A stretch of 64,000 bases of DNA, taken from contig NZ_JACHJK010000011.1 in NCBI RefSeq assembly GCF_014203595.1, forward strand, positions 124,001 to 188,000, written 5' to 3'. Shown piece after piece: positions 17,230-28,449 of the stretch. A program made the translations under genes and the position numbers. This stretch comes from Streptomyces echinatus (GTDB lineage: Bacteria; Actinomycetota; Actinomycetes; Streptomycetales; Streptomycetaceae). The notes beneath the pieces were generated by a model. That model was not told where the DNA came from and did not search any database. It was given only the letters and a program-made list of their open reading frames with translations. Within the stretch, counting starts at the first letter, position 1. Each line of letters begins with the position of its first letter.

Positions 17230-18063
17230 CTATTCTTCCACGCCGTCGGCCCGGCGCCAAAATCGGCCGTACCGTTCACCCCGCGGATCGGGTTCCCAGC
17301 CCAGGATGGAGAGCATCTCGCGGTCCTTCTTGTCGAAGGCCTTGGGATCGCAGTGCTCGATCAGGTCGGGCCGGTGGGCGGAGGTACGCCTGAGGGCCTC
17401 GTCGCGGCGCCAGCGGGCGATCTTGCCGTGGTGGCCGCTGAGCAGCACCTCGGGGATGTCCCGGCCGCGCCAGACGGGCGGCTTGGTGTAGACGGGGCCT
17501 TCGAGGAGGCCGGCCATCGCGCCGGGGGCGAAGGAGTCGTCACGGTGGGACTCCGCGTTGCCGAGGACACCGGGCAGCAGCCGGGCGACGGCCTCCGTGA
17601 TGACGAGTACGGCCGCTTCGCCGCCGGCGAGGACGTAGTCGCCGATGGAGACCTCGTAGACCGGCACACGGGTCGCGTACTCGTCCATCACCCGCCGGTC
17701 GATGCCCTCGTAGCGGGCCGGCGTGAAGATCAGCCAGGGGCGTTCGGACAGCTCGACGGCCAGTTCCTGGGTGAAGGGGCGGCCGCTGGGCGTGGGGACG
17801 ATCAGCGCGGGGGCCTGGGCACCGGCCTCGTAGCCGTCGGCGAGGACCGTGTCCAGGGCGTCGCCCCAGGGGTCGGTCTTCATGACCATGCCGGGGCCGC
17901 CGCCGTACGGGGTGTCGTCCACCGTGTTGTGGCGGTCGTACGTCCAGGAGCGCAGGTCGTGCACCTGGACGTCGAGCTGTCCCCGCGCGCGTGCCTTGCC
18001 GACGAGGGAGACGTTGAGCGGGTCCAGGTACTCGGGGAAGATCGTGACGACGTCGAGGCGCAT
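17230..18063 (-). CDS. trmD: tRNA (guanine-37-N1)-methyltransferase
   Basis: Methylates G37 of tRNAs reading CNN codons, preventing +1 frameshifts; SPOUT-fold enzyme. 277 residues. Motifs: FTPARYEGIDRRV and the trefoil-knot loop SIGDYVLAGGEAAVL. The ATG overlaps the rimM stop (TAATG). The C-terminal half includes the ESHRDDSF segment typical of TrmD. Confidence 0.96.
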   Translation of the reverse strand: MRLDVVTIFPEYLDPLNVSLVGKARARGQLDVQVHDLRSWTYDRHNTVDDTPYGGGPGMVMKTDPWGDALDTVLADGYEAGAQAPALIVPTPSGRPFTQELAVELSERPWLIFTPARYEGIDRRVMDEYATRVPVYEVSIGDYVLAGGEAAVLVITEAVARLLPGVLGNAESHRDDSFAPGAMAGLLEGPVYTKPPVWRGRDIPEVLLSGHHGKIARWRRDEALRRTSAHRPDLIEHCDPKAFDKKDREMLSILGWEPDPRGERYGRFWRRADGVEE

Positions 18064-18659
18064 TACGACTCTTCCCCGGCGGCCGCGGAACCCTGGCCGT
18101 CCTCGGAGCTTTCGGAGTCCTCGGAGTCCCGCGAGGAGGCGATCTCGGCGCGGTCGTCGATCAGGCCCGGCGGGGGCGTGATGACGGCCCGCTGCTCCTC
18201 CAGGTCGATCTCGGCGACGATCTCCTCCACGAAGGGGATCAGCACCTCGCTGCCGTCCGGGCGCTCCACGATGAACAGGTCCTGCGAGGGCAGGTGCGAG
18301 ATCTCGGTGATCCGGCCGACCTCCGTGCCGTCCTCGGTGACCACGTCGAGGTCGATGAGCTGGTGGTCGTAGTACTCGTCCTCGCCCTCCGGCAGCTCCT
18401 CCGGATCCACGTCGGCGATCAGCAGGGTGTTGCGCAGCGCCTCGGCGGCGGTGCGGTCGTTGACGCCCGCGAAGCGCAGCAGGAGGCGGCCACTGTGGAC
18501 GCGCCCCGTCTCGATGGTCAGCGGTCCCGTGGAGGCGGGATCCGTGGCCAGTACGGCGCCGGGCGCGAGCCTCAGTTCCGGCTCGTCGGTACGTACCTCG
18601 ACGGTGACCTCGCCCTTGATGCCATGGGCACGGCCGACCCGTGCGACTACCAGCTGCAC
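18063..18659 (-). CDS. rimM: 16S rRNA maturation factor RimM
   Basis: Assists assembly of the 30S head and binds S19. 198 residues from a GTG at 18659 with AGGAG 10 bases upstream. N-terminal RimM beta-barrel (VVARVGRAHGIKGEV), PRC-barrel in the middle (EYYDHQLIDLDV region), and a C-terminal acidic Ser/Glu/Asp tail of about 25 residues specific to this group. Coupled to trmD. Confidence 0.95.
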   Translation of the reverse strand: MQLVVARVGRAHGIKGEVTVEVRTDEPELRLAPGAVLATDPASTGPLTIETGRVHSGRLLLRFAGVNDRTAAEALRNTLLIADVDPEELPEGEDEYYDHQLIDLDVVTEDGTEVGRITEISHLPSQDLFIVERPDGSEVLIPFVEEIVAEIDLEEQRAVITPPPGLIDDRAEIASSRDSEDSESSEDGQGSAAAGEES

Positions 18660-18764
18660 CTGTCCAAATCTCCTGTCGTGTGCCTACGGCATGACTCCGT
18701 AGACGACTACGGGCCGGGGACGGCCCTGTGGCCCTCCCCGGCCCGAGCCGGTTGCGATGAAGCG

Positions 18765-19004
18765 TCAGCGGACGTGGTCCACGTCGACCAGGTCGACGCG
18801 TACACCGCGACCGCCGATGGCGCCCACGACGGTGCGCAGAGCGCGCGCGGTGCGGCCGTTGCGGCCGATCACCTTGCCGAGGTCGTCCGGGTGGACCCGG
18901 ACCTCGAGCACGCGCCCGCGGCGCAGGTCGCGCGAGGCGACCTGCACATCGTCAGGGTTGTCGACGATGCCCTTCACGAGGTGCTCAAGCGCCTCTTCGA
19001 GCAT
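18765..19004 (-). CDS. khpA: KH-domain RNA-binding protein KhpA
   Basis: 79-residue single KH domain. The GxxG loop is IGRNGRTA, preceded by a conserved VHPDDLGKV. KhpA partners KhpB/Jag in Gram-positives, where it affects cell division and small-RNA binding. It starts 5 bases after the rpsP stop. Confidence 0.93.
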   Translation of the reverse strand: MLEEALEHLVKGIVDNPDDVQVASRDLRRGRVLEVRVHPDDLGKVIGRNGRTARALRTVVGAIGGRGVRVDLVDVDHVR

Positions 19005-19009
19005 GCTGC

Positions 19010-19429
19010 TCAGGCCTCGGTCGACTCGGACTCGGCAGCCGCCTCGTCCTTCTTCTCAGCCTTCTTCTTCTGGGTGATGGCCTCACCCTTGCCCTCGTCG
19101 TCACCGCCGAGAGCCTCGAACGACGGACGCGCGGCCTTCGGCTCGGCGACGAGCAGCGGCGCGGGGGCCGGCTCGCCCTTGAACTTCTGCCAGTCGCCGG
19201 TCTTCTTCAGGATGGCGAGAACGGGCTCGGTCGGCTGCGCGCCGACACCCAGCCAGTACGCCACGCGGTCGGCGTCCACCTCGATGACCGACGGGTTGTA
19301 GGTCGGGTGGTACTTGCCGATCTCCTCGATGGCCCGGCCGTCACGGCGGGTACGGGAGTCGGCGACGACGATGCGGTAGTGAGGCGAACGGATCTTGCCC
19401 AGACGCTTCAGCTTGATCTTGACTGCCAC
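19010..19429 (-). CDS. rpsP: 30S ribosomal protein S16
   Basis: 139 residues from a GTG at 19429 with AGGAG upstream. The S16 core occupies residues 1-80 (KIKLKRLGKIRSPHYRIVVA); an Ala/Glu/Lys-rich extension follows, usual in Streptomyces. First gene of the rpsP-khpA-rimM-trmD-rplS cluster. Confidence 0.96.
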   Translation of the reverse strand: MAVKIKLKRLGKIRSPHYRIVVADSRTRRDGRAIEEIGKYHPTYNPSVIEVDADRVAYWLGVGAQPTEPVLAILKKTGDWQKFKGEPAPAPLLVAEPKAARPSFEALGGDDEGKGEAITQKKKAEKKDEAAAESESTEA

Positions 19430-19778
19430 GGGAGTGGACTCTCCTGAATTTGACGTGGTTGGGCACGGCGAGAATGCCGCGTGGGGTTGCGGTACCCGAG
19501 TGCCCGATGGACGCGTCAGTCGGAGGAGAGAGGGGTCCTGTGCGACTGTCGAGTACAGCTAGCCATTGTGCCACACCCTGCGGGTCGATCTCGGCCGAGG
19601 GGGGACGAGCCGGCGCGGGACATGCCTGAGCGGCACCCGGCGTGGAGGTGTGCGTACGCCGGGTGGCCGCCCGGTGCGGTGAGGGTGCCGGCCGCGCCCG
19701 CCCGTGGTGAACCGCACGGAGGCCCGTCGTCGCCGCGGTCCCGGCACCCACGAGATGCCGGTACGTCCGCGGCCTCGG
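19430..19778. other. Intergenic region upstream of rpsP
   Basis: About 350 bases between rpsP and the SprT-like gene. It should hold the rpsP promoter and the end of the SprT-like transcript. I could not pick a convincing -35/-10 pair, and no RNA gene was recognised. Confidence 0.4.
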
Positions 19779-20375
19779 TCACGCCGCCCCTACGACCTCC
19801 GGGATCCGGAACGGCTTGCCGCAGCCCCCGCAGACGATCGGGGCCTGGGCCAGGACCGAGGGGACCACCCGGACGTTGCGGCCGCAGTCGCACACCGCCT
19901 TGACCCGGACACCGCCGCCGGAGGAGCCGTGCCGGGCGGCCGGGCCGCGGAAGGTGCGGGAGGTGTCGGCGGAGGTGGCCACCGTGTGGGCCTTGAGGGC
20001 GCGCTGGAGCCGTTCGATGGTCGGGCGGTAACGCCGCTTCGCCTCGGCGTTGAGCGTGACCAGCGAGAAACCGCTGCTGGGGTGCGGTTCCTCGGGATGG
20101 TCCAGGCCCAGCTCCTCGGCGATCGCCAGGAAGCGGCGGTTGTGGTAGCGGCCGGCCCGGGAGGTGTCGCGGATGCCGCGTGCGGCGGCGATGCCGTGGA
20201 CGGCCTCGTGGAGCAGTCGCTCGAAGGAGAGTTCGTGACCGCACGCGGACGACGACTCCCCGATCAGGGACTCTGGCGCGGCAAGGTCCGGCAGCTCGGG
20301 GTGGTACCGCTGAATGTCGGCCCACGCCTGCGCCAGCTCTGCGGCGAGAACAGGTGGTGTCTGTGTCGTGCTCAC
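19779..20375 (-). CDS. SprT-like zinc metallopeptidase domain protein
   Basis: 198 residues from a GTG at 20375. It has a gluzincin motif HEAVH (56-60) followed by the SprT-type segment GIRDTSRAGRYHNRRFLAIA, and a C-terminal zinc ribbon with Cys162/Cys164 and Cys182/Cys185. SprT/Spartan proteins in other organisms degrade DNA-protein crosslinks or bind DNA; whether this one does is inference. There is no signal peptide, so it is cytoplasmic. Its bases and codons look native. Confidence 0.8.
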   Translation of the reverse strand: MSTTQTPPVLAAELAQAWADIQRYHPELPDLAAPESLIGESSSACGHELSFERLLHEAVHGIAAARGIRDTSRAGRYHNRRFLAIAEELGLDHPEEPHPSSGFSLVTLNAEAKRRYRPTIERLQRALKAHTVATSADTSRTFRGPAARHGSSGGGVRVKAVCDCGRNVRVVPSVLAQAPIVCGGCGKPFRIPEVVGAA

Positions 20376-20894
20376 GTAATGACAACGAGCGGGGGTGCCG
20401 CTGTGTTCCTATTCCGGGGCATCCCAAATAATTTGCACGTACCCGTCAGTTGCCACTGATGCGTCCTGACGAGGGCGGGTGCGCTGATCTGCGGAGAAGC
20501 GTCACAGCTCCTACCAAGCCGGTGCGTAGTCCGCACTACGCCCCACCCGTGAGCGCTGGTGCGACGATGACCGGCTGCCGCGCAAGAGGTGTTTCGGCCG
20601 CTCTCGGTACGCCGCCTCACTCCGGTCAGCGTCCCCGGCCCTCGTGACGTTACCGCGCGCCGCTCCACCCCCCCGCCACCGGCCCGTACCCGGGTGCGGA
20701 CACCGTAGGGCCGTTCATATTGCCGGGACGTGAAATCTCGCCACACCGGTGTCCGGGCACCAAGCCGGGGCCCACGACCCCTGGACGGCACCGCGAGCCG
20801 GGAGTTACCTGGCATACGTGGGAAGTGCGCGCGCACGGCACGGGGGCCACACGACCGGGCACAGCGGCGACTGTCGGCGGATTGGGGCACTTCT
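20376..20894. other. Intergenic region, divergent promoters
   Basis: About 520 bases between the SprT-like gene (leftwards) and methyltransferase-like gene (rightwards), with a relatively A/T-rich patch near 20405-20440 that could be the SprT-like promoter. A perfect 7-bp hairpin, GCGTAGT-CCGC-ACTACGC, lies at 20524-20541. No coding pattern was found. Confidence 0.4.
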
Positions 20895-21794
20895 ATGACA
20901 CCTGCACTCGTGCGGCAGCACGTGTCTCACGCGGATTCGGCACCCCGCGTGGACCGGTGCGCACGCGCGCGTGACTGGTCCGAGATCCAGGAGCGGATGC
21001 TCGTACCGCTCTACGAAGCCGTGTACGACCGACTCGAAGTGGGCCCCGCCACCCGGCTGCTGGGCCTGCGCTGCGGCTCCGGGCTCGCCCTGCTGATGGC
21101 GGCCTCCCGGGGCGCCGCGGTCACCGGCGCCGACTCCGCCGCCCCCGAACGGCTCGCCCTGGCCCGCGAGCGTCTCCTGCCGGACACCCGGCCCGGCAGG
21201 GGCGCGGGCGCCGGACGCGGCACGCGCGCGCGTACGGCCGCGAGGCTCCTCGACGGCCCGCCCGCGGACGCGGACGGCGCGGGGACGGACGGCGCGGGGA
21301 CGGCCCCGTACACCCTGGTGACCGTCTTCGAACCGGTCGGCTGCCTCGCGGGCGACTCCGAGGGGCTCGGCGAGCTGCTCGCCGGCGCGCTTCCGTCGGC
21401 CGCGCGCGGGGCCGCCGTGGTGCTGGCCGGCTGGGGGCCGCCGGAGCGCTGCGCCACCTCCTCCGTGCTGCGGGTGGCCACCCGGCCGGCGGATCCGCCG
21501 CGCGGCGCGCGCGGCTGGCGGCCCGCCCGGCGTGACGACCTGGAGGAGGTCGCGGGCCGGGCCGGGCTGAAACCGGACGGCTCGGGCCGGGTCGCGTGTC
21601 CGTTCGGGTACGCCGACCTCGACAGCGCCGTACGGGGCCTGCTGTCGACCGGCCTGTTCGACGCGGCCGTCGCGGCGAGCGACGCCAAGCAGATCGACAA
21701 GGAGCTGGCGGAGGCCCTGCACCCGCACCGGCGCCCGGACGGCACCGTGTGGATGCGCAACGTCTTCCGGTACCTGATCGCCCGGGTGCCCTAG
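20895..21794 (+). CDS. SAM-dependent methyltransferase-like protein
   Basis: 299 residues from the ATG at 20895; the upstream open frame to 20730 has no coding character. Motif I reads LLGLRCGSGLALL in place of the usual LDxGCGxG, so the acidic residue before the glycine loop is missing. An acidic residue follows strand 2 (VTGADSA). The middle contains Gly/Arg- and Ala/Asp-rich low-complexity sequence. The C-terminal half resembles actinobacterial methyltransferase-like proteins. Substrate unknown; catalytic competence is uncertain. Confidence 0.7.
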   Translation: MTPALVRQHVSHADSAPRVDRCARARDWSEIQERMLVPLYEAVYDRLEVGPATRLLGLRCGSGLALLMAASRGAAVTGADSAAPERLALARERLLPDTRPGRGAGAGRGTRARTAARLLDGPPADADGAGTDGAGTAPYTLVTVFEPVGCLAGDSEGLGELLAGALPSAARGAAVVLAGWGPPERCATSSVLRVATRPADPPRGARGWRPARRDDLEEVAGRAGLKPDGSGRVACPFGYADLDSAVRGLLSTGLFDAAVAASDAKQIDKELAEALHPHRRPDGTVWMRNVFRYLIARVP

Positions 21795-21887
21795 GGGTCC
21801 GTCTTCCGCCCGCGGACCGGGGTGTGGTCGGTCGGCGGAGGACACGGACCGGAGCCGGACCGGCCGGAAGGAGGTGCCCCCGGTGTC

Positions 21888-23825
<1,938 letters not shown>

Positions 23826-23865
23826 ACCGGGACGGTACGACACCGGGTGCGCACCGGCACGCGCA

Positions 23866-23894
23866 GAGGCGCCCTTCCGGCGGAAGGACGCCTC
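23866..23894 (-). terminator. Terminator after ffh
   Basis: A 12-bp stem with one mismatch and a GGC loop (23866-23878 with 23882-23894), 20 bases after the ffh stop and before ftsH. No T run. Confidence 0.65.
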
Positions 23895-23913
23895 CGGCGA
23901 GGTGCGGGCCCGG

Positions 23914-25464
23914 TCAGCCCATGAACTTCTTGAACTCGTCGGGCAGCTCGAAGTCCTGGCCACCCTGCTGCGGCAGGCCGAAGGCGCCGCCGTTCTGCGC
24001 GGCGGCCTCGCGGCGCTGGGCCTCCTCCAGCTCCTGCTGCTTGCGCTTCATCGGGTTGCCGGAGCGCTGCTTGCCCTTGGCCTTCTTCGGCTGCTTCTTG
24101 GTACGGCCGGGGCCGCCGCCCATGCCCGGGATCCCCGGCATGCCCGGCATACCGCCGCCCTGGGCCATGCGGGACATCATCTTGCGGGCCTCGAAGAACC
24201 GCTCGACGAGGTTCTTGACCGCGCTGACCTCGACACCGGAACCGCGCGCGATGCGGGCGCGGCGGGAGCCGTTGATGATCGTCGGGTCCTGGCGCTCGCC
24301 CGGGGTCATCGACTTGATGATCGCGGCCGTGCGGTCGACGTCCCGCTCGTCCAGGTTGGCGATCTGGTCCTTGATCTGGCCCATGCCCGGGAGCATGCCG
24401 AGCAGCTTGCTGATGCTGCCCATCTTCCTGACCTGCTCCATCTGGGACAGGAAGTCGTCCAGGGTGAAGTCCTGGCCCTTCTTGGACGCCAGCTTCGAGG
24501 CCATCTTCTGGGCCTCTTCCTGGCTGAACGTCTTCTCCGCCTGCTCGATCAGGGTGAGCAGGTCACCCATGTCGAGGATGCGGGAGGCCATCCGGTCAGG
24601 GTGGAACGCGTCGAACTCGTCGAGCTTCTCGCCGTTCGACGCGAACATGATCGGCTTGCCGGTGATCTGCCGGATGGACAGGGCCGCGCCACCACGGGCG
24701 TCACCGTCGAGCTTGGAGAGGACCACGCCGTCGAAGCCGACGCCGTCGCGGAAGGCCTCGGCGGTGTTGACCGCGTCCTGACCGATCATCGCGTCGACGA
24801 CGAAGAGGATCTCGTCCGGGGAGACGGCGTCGCGGATGTCCGCGGCCTGCTGCATCATCTCCTGGTCGATACCGAGGCGGCCGGCGGTGTCCACGATCAC
24901 GATGTCGTGGACCTTGGACCGCGCGAAGTCGATGGAGTCCTTGGCGACCTTCACCGGGTCGCCGACGCCGTTGCCCGGCTCCGGGGCGTACACCGCGACA
25001 CCGGCGCGGTCGGCGACGACGCTCAGCTGGTTCACGGCGTTCGGGCGCTGGAGGTCGGCGGCGACCAGCAGCGGGGAGTGTCCCTGCTCCTTCAGCCACC
25101 GGGCGAGCTTGCCCGCGAGGGTGGTCTTACCGGCACCCTGGAGACCGGCCAGCATGATCACGGTGGGCGGCTGCTTGGCGAACCGCAGGCGCCGGGTCTC
25201 GCCGCCGAGGATGGTGATCAGTTCATCGTTGACGATCTTGAGGACCTGCTGGGCGGGGTTCAGCGCCTTGGAGACCTCGGCGCCGAGTGCGCGCTCCTTG
25301 ACGTTCTTGATGAACGTGCGGACGACAGGCAGGGCCACGTCCGCCTCGAGGAGCGCGATACGGATCTCGCGGGCCGTGGCGTCGATGTCCGCCTCGGACA
25401 ACCTGCCCTTGCCGCGGAGATTTTTGAACGTCGCGCTAAGGCGGTCGGAGAGGGTATCGAACAC
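23914..25464 (-). CDS. ffh: Signal recognition particle protein Ffh
   Basis: SRP54 GTPase that targets ribosomes making membrane proteins to FtsY. 516 residues from the GTG at 25464 (VFDTLSDRLSATFKNL); the longer frame to 25527 is not homologous. N domain, then G domain with GLQGAGKTT (107-115) and DTAGRL, then a Met-rich M domain from about 300, ending in a Gly/Met/Pro tail and DEFKKFMG. Confidence 0.96.
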   Translation of the reverse strand: MFDTLSDRLSATFKNLRGKGRLSEADIDATAREIRIALLEADVALPVVRTFIKNVKERALGAEVSKALNPAQQVLKIVNDELITILGGETRRLRFAKQPPTVIMLAGLQGAGKTTLAGKLARWLKEQGHSPLLVAADLQRPNAVNQLSVVADRAGVAVYAPEPGNGVGDPVKVAKDSIDFARSKVHDIVIVDTAGRLGIDQEMMQQAADIRDAVSPDEILFVVDAMIGQDAVNTAEAFRDGVGFDGVVLSKLDGDARGGAALSIRQITGKPIMFASNGEKLDEFDAFHPDRMASRILDMGDLLTLIEQAEKTFSQEEAQKMASKLASKKGQDFTLDDFLSQMEQVRKMGSISKLLGMLPGMGQIKDQIANLDERDVDRTAAIIKSMTPGERQDPTIINGSRRARIARGSGVEVSAVKNLVERFFEARKMMSRMAQGGGMPGMPGIPGMGGGPGRTKKQPKKAKGKQRSGNPMKRKQQELEEAQRREAAAQNGGAFGLPQQGGQDFELPDEFKKFMG

Positions 25465-25533
25465 GGTGGCGTCGGTCCTCGGAGTCGGGGGCGTCTGGGC
25501 TGCCCTCCAGGGTATCCGGCCCGGCAACCAATT

Positions 25534-25567
25534 CGTCCCCGCCCGCCGTGTTCGGCGGACGGGGACG
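25534..25567 (-). terminator. Terminator after glnD
   Basis: Stem of 8 + 6 bp with one internal mismatch (25534-25548 against 25553-25567) around a TGTT loop, about 45 bases past the glnD stop. It would end the amtB-glnK-glnD operon. Confidence 0.7.
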
Positions 25568-25612
25568 CCTGCCCCCGGTCACGCGGGGAGCACGGCGGCG
25601 ACGGCCGCCGCG

Positions 25613-28066
25613 TCACTCCCGCAGCGTCTCCTCCAGCACCCCGGCCACGGACGCCGCGTCGTCGCCGGGCAGGGGCGCACCCGCGCCGCTCGTCACGTAG
25701 AAGGCGTCCACGGCGTTGGCCCCCAGGGTGGACACGTGCATGCTCCGCACTCTCACCCCCGCCTTCTCCAGGGCCGTCCCGATGCGGTGCAGCAGGCCCG
25801 GGGCGTCCTGGGCGCGGACCTCGATGACCGTGGCGTGCCGGGAGGCCGCCGGGGCCACCGTCACCTTGGGCGGCGGGGCGGTCCAGCCGCGGCGGCGGGG
25901 GTAGGCCGCGTCCCGTTCGGCGAGCCGGCCGGCGATGTCGAGGGAGCCGTCCAGGGCGCGGACGAGGTCGGCGCGCAGGCGGGCCGCCTGGGGCAGGGAG
26001 CCGTACTCGGCGGCGACGCGCCAGTTGAGGAGGAGGACCGTGCTGTCGTCGTCCACGTCGTCCGGGAGGCTCAGGGCGCGCAGTTCCGCCGTGCGGACGG
26101 TGAGGCGGTGCACGGCGAGGACGCCGGCCACCGCGGGCAGGACGCCCGGCTGGTCGGGGACGGCGATGAGGAGTTCCACGCCCAGCGGTTCCGGGTCGTC
26201 GGACCGTTCCTCGTCGGGTACGGGTTCCGGCTGGGCGCGCAGGGCGAGGACCGGGCCGCCGGTGCGGAAGGCCTCGATGGCGAGCCGCTCCTGCCCGGCG
26301 CTGGGCGCGGCCGGCTCGGGCTCGTCGGGAACGTCTCCGGCGAGGACGGCACGGACGCGGCCCACCAGGTCGGCGACGAGGGAGCCGCGCCAGGCGGACC
26401 AGGCTGCCGGACCGGTCGCGAGGGCGTCCGCCTCCGTGAGGGCGTGCAGCAGCTCCAGGGTGCCCTGGGTGCCGACCGCCTCGGCGACCGAGCGGACGGT
26501 GGCCGGATCGTCCAGGTCACGGCGGGTGGCCGTCTCGATCAGCAGCAGGTGGTGGCGGACGAGTGCCGCGAGGACGGTGACGTCGGCGCGGTCGAAGCCG
26601 ATGCGCGTGGCGACGTCCTGGGCGATGATCTCGCCGGCCACCGAGTGGTCGCCGGGCCAGCCCTTGCCGATGTCGTGCAGCAGGGCGGCGACCAGGAGCA
26701 GGTCGGGGCGGCTGACGCGGCGGGTGAGTTCGCAGGCGCGGACGGCGGTCTCGATCAGGTGCCGGTCGACCGTCCACAGGTGGACGGCGTTGCGCTGGGG
26801 GCGGCAGCGGACCCGCTCCCAGTCGGGGAGCAGGCGGGTGATCAGGCCCTCGGCCTCCAGGGCCTCCCAGACGTCGACCGTCGGACGGCCGGAGCCGAGC
26901 AGGGTGACCAGCTGCTCTCGGGCCTCGGCGGGCCACGGGGTGGGCAGGGGGCGGGTGGTGGCGGCCATGCGGCGTACGGCGTGCAGGGAGAGCGGGAGGC
27001 CGGCCTGCGCGGCGGCGGCCGCGGCGCGCAGCGGCAGCACCGGGTCGCGTTCGGGGCGGGCCGTGCGCGCGAGCACCACCTCGCCGTCCTGTTCGACCAC
27101 GCCCTCGGCCAGGGGTGACCGTTCCGCGACCGGCTTGCCGCCGCCGATCATGGCGCGCAGGCGGGGCCGCACGGCCCGCGAGCGCAGGACGCGCCCCACT
27201 TCGCGCCAGGTGACGTCGCTGGCGTACGCGATCACCCGCGCCGCCTCGTACACCTGCCGGAGCAGGGTGTCGGCGTCCAGCAGGTCCAGCTCGGCGGCCA
27301 CCTGGTCCTGTTCCTGCAGCGCGAGCCGGTCGGTGGCGCGGCCGGTGGCCAGGTGGAGGGCGTCCCGTACGTCGAGCAGCCCGCGGCGGGCCTCGGCCAG
27401 GCCCTCGCGCGGGGCGTCGGCGAGCCAGGAGGCGGCGACGGCGCGCAGGGCGGTGGCGTCGCGGAGGCCGCCCCGGGCCTCCTTGAGGTCGGGTTCCAGC
27501 AGGTAGCGGAGTTCACCCTGGCGTGCGGCGCGGTCGGCGCAGAGTTCCTGGAGCTCCGGGAGCCGTTTGGGGGCCTGGTTGCGCCAGTCGGCGAGGGCGG
27601 CGGCGCGCAGGCCGGCGGTGAGGCCCGCGTCGCCGGCGAGATGGCGGGCGTCCAGCAGCCCGAGGTGGACCTTCAGGTCCTCGCCGGCCGTCTTCCGGGC
27701 CTCGGCGGGGGTGCGCACGGAGTGGTCGAGGGCGAGGCCGAGGTCCCAGACGGGGTACCAGAGCCGGTCGGCGAGGGCGGCGACCGCGCGGGGGTCCGAG
27801 CCGTCGTGCAGCAGGACGAGGTCGAGGTCGCTGCGCGGGGACAGTTCGCCGCGGCCGTAGCCGCCGACGGCGGCGAGCGAGACGCCGGGCAGTGCCGCGG
27901 CGGCCGCGGTGAACAGCCCGGCGAGCCAGTCGTCGGTCAGTCCGGCGAGGGCGGTACGGCGCGGCGGCCCGGACCGCGCCCCCTCGGTGAGGAGGCGCAG
28001 CCGGGCCGCCGCGTAGCCGCCGGGTCCCACGTCGTCCGTCTCTTCGTGCACATCCGTACCCGTCAC
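25613..28066 (-). CDS. glnD: PII nucleotidyltransferase GlnD
   Basis: Nitrogen sensor that modifies PII; in Streptomyces it adenylylates GlnK on Tyr51 and removes the group under nitrogen sufficiency (established). 817 residues from a GTG at 28066 with GGGAG 9 bases upstream. The nucleotidyltransferase domain has GGYGRGELSPRSDLD (68-82, metal Asp80/Asp82). The HD domain has LLHDIGKG (H464-D465). Two ACT domains lie near 628-700 and 745-817. Last gene of the amtB-glnK-glnD operon. Confidence 0.94.
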   Translation of the reverse strand: MTGTDVHEETDDVGPGGYAAARLRLLTEGARSGPPRRTALAGLTDDWLAGLFTAAAAALPGVSLAAVGGYGRGELSPRSDLDLVLLHDGSDPRAVAALADRLWYPVWDLGLALDHSVRTPAEARKTAGEDLKVHLGLLDARHLAGDAGLTAGLRAAALADWRNQAPKRLPELQELCADRAARQGELRYLLEPDLKEARGGLRDATALRAVAASWLADAPREGLAEARRGLLDVRDALHLATGRATDRLALQEQDQVAAELDLLDADTLLRQVYEAARVIAYASDVTWREVGRVLRSRAVRPRLRAMIGGGKPVAERSPLAEGVVEQDGEVVLARTARPERDPVLPLRAAAAAAQAGLPLSLHAVRRMAATTRPLPTPWPAEAREQLVTLLGSGRPTVDVWEALEAEGLITRLLPDWERVRCRPQRNAVHLWTVDRHLIETAVRACELTRRVSRPDLLLVAALLHDIGKGWPGDHSVAGEIIAQDVATRIGFDRADVTVLAALVRHHLLLIETATRRDLDDPATVRSVAEAVGTQGTLELLHALTEADALATGPAAWSAWRGSLVADLVGRVRAVLAGDVPDEPEPAAPSAGQERLAIEAFRTGGPVLALRAQPEPVPDEERSDDPEPLGVELLIAVPDQPGVLPAVAGVLAVHRLTVRTAELRALSLPDDVDDDSTVLLLNWRVAAEYGSLPQAARLRADLVRALDGSLDIAGRLAERDAAYPRRRGWTAPPPKVTVAPAASRHATVIEVRAQDAPGLLHRIGTALEKAGVRVRSMHVSTLGANAVDAFYVTSGAGAPLPGDDAASVAGVLEETLRE

Positions 28067-28110
28067 CCGGTGACTCCCGTCCTGTTTCCCCCGACCCGGA
28101 TTCTCCCGTG

Positions 28111-28449
28111 TCAGAGCGCGTCCGGCCCGCGCTCGCCCGTGCGCACCCGTACGGCCGTCTGGACCGGGAGGGACCACACCTTGCCGTCTCCGATCTTGCC
28201 GGTGCGGGCGGCCTTGACGATGACCTCGATCAGCTGCTCCGCGTCGTCGTCCTCGGCCAGCACCTCGATGCGGATCTTGGGGACCAGGTCGACGGTGTAC
28301 TCGGCACCGCGGTAGACCTCGGTGTGGCCCCGCTGCCGGCCGTAGCCGCTGGCCTCGGTGACCGTGAGTCCGTGGACGCCGAAGGCCTGGAGGGCTTCCT
28401 TGATCTCGTCGAGCCGGTGGGGCTTCACGACGGCGGTGATGAGCTTCAT
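28111..28449 (-). CDS. glnK: PII nitrogen signal protein GlnK
   Basis: 112-residue PII trimer protein that binds ATP/ADP and 2-oxoglutarate and plugs AmtB. Tyr51 is present in the T-loop (RGAEYTVDLVPK), the site adenylylated by GlnD in Streptomyces. C-terminal signature residues GKIGDGKVW are intact. The ATG overlaps the amtB stop (ATGA). Confidence 0.96.
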   Translation of the reverse strand: MKLITAVVKPHRLDEIKEALQAFGVHGLTVTEASGYGRQRGHTEVYRGAEYTVDLVPKIRIEVLAEDDDAEQLIEVIVKAARTGKIGDGKVWSLPVQTAVRVRTGERGPDAL

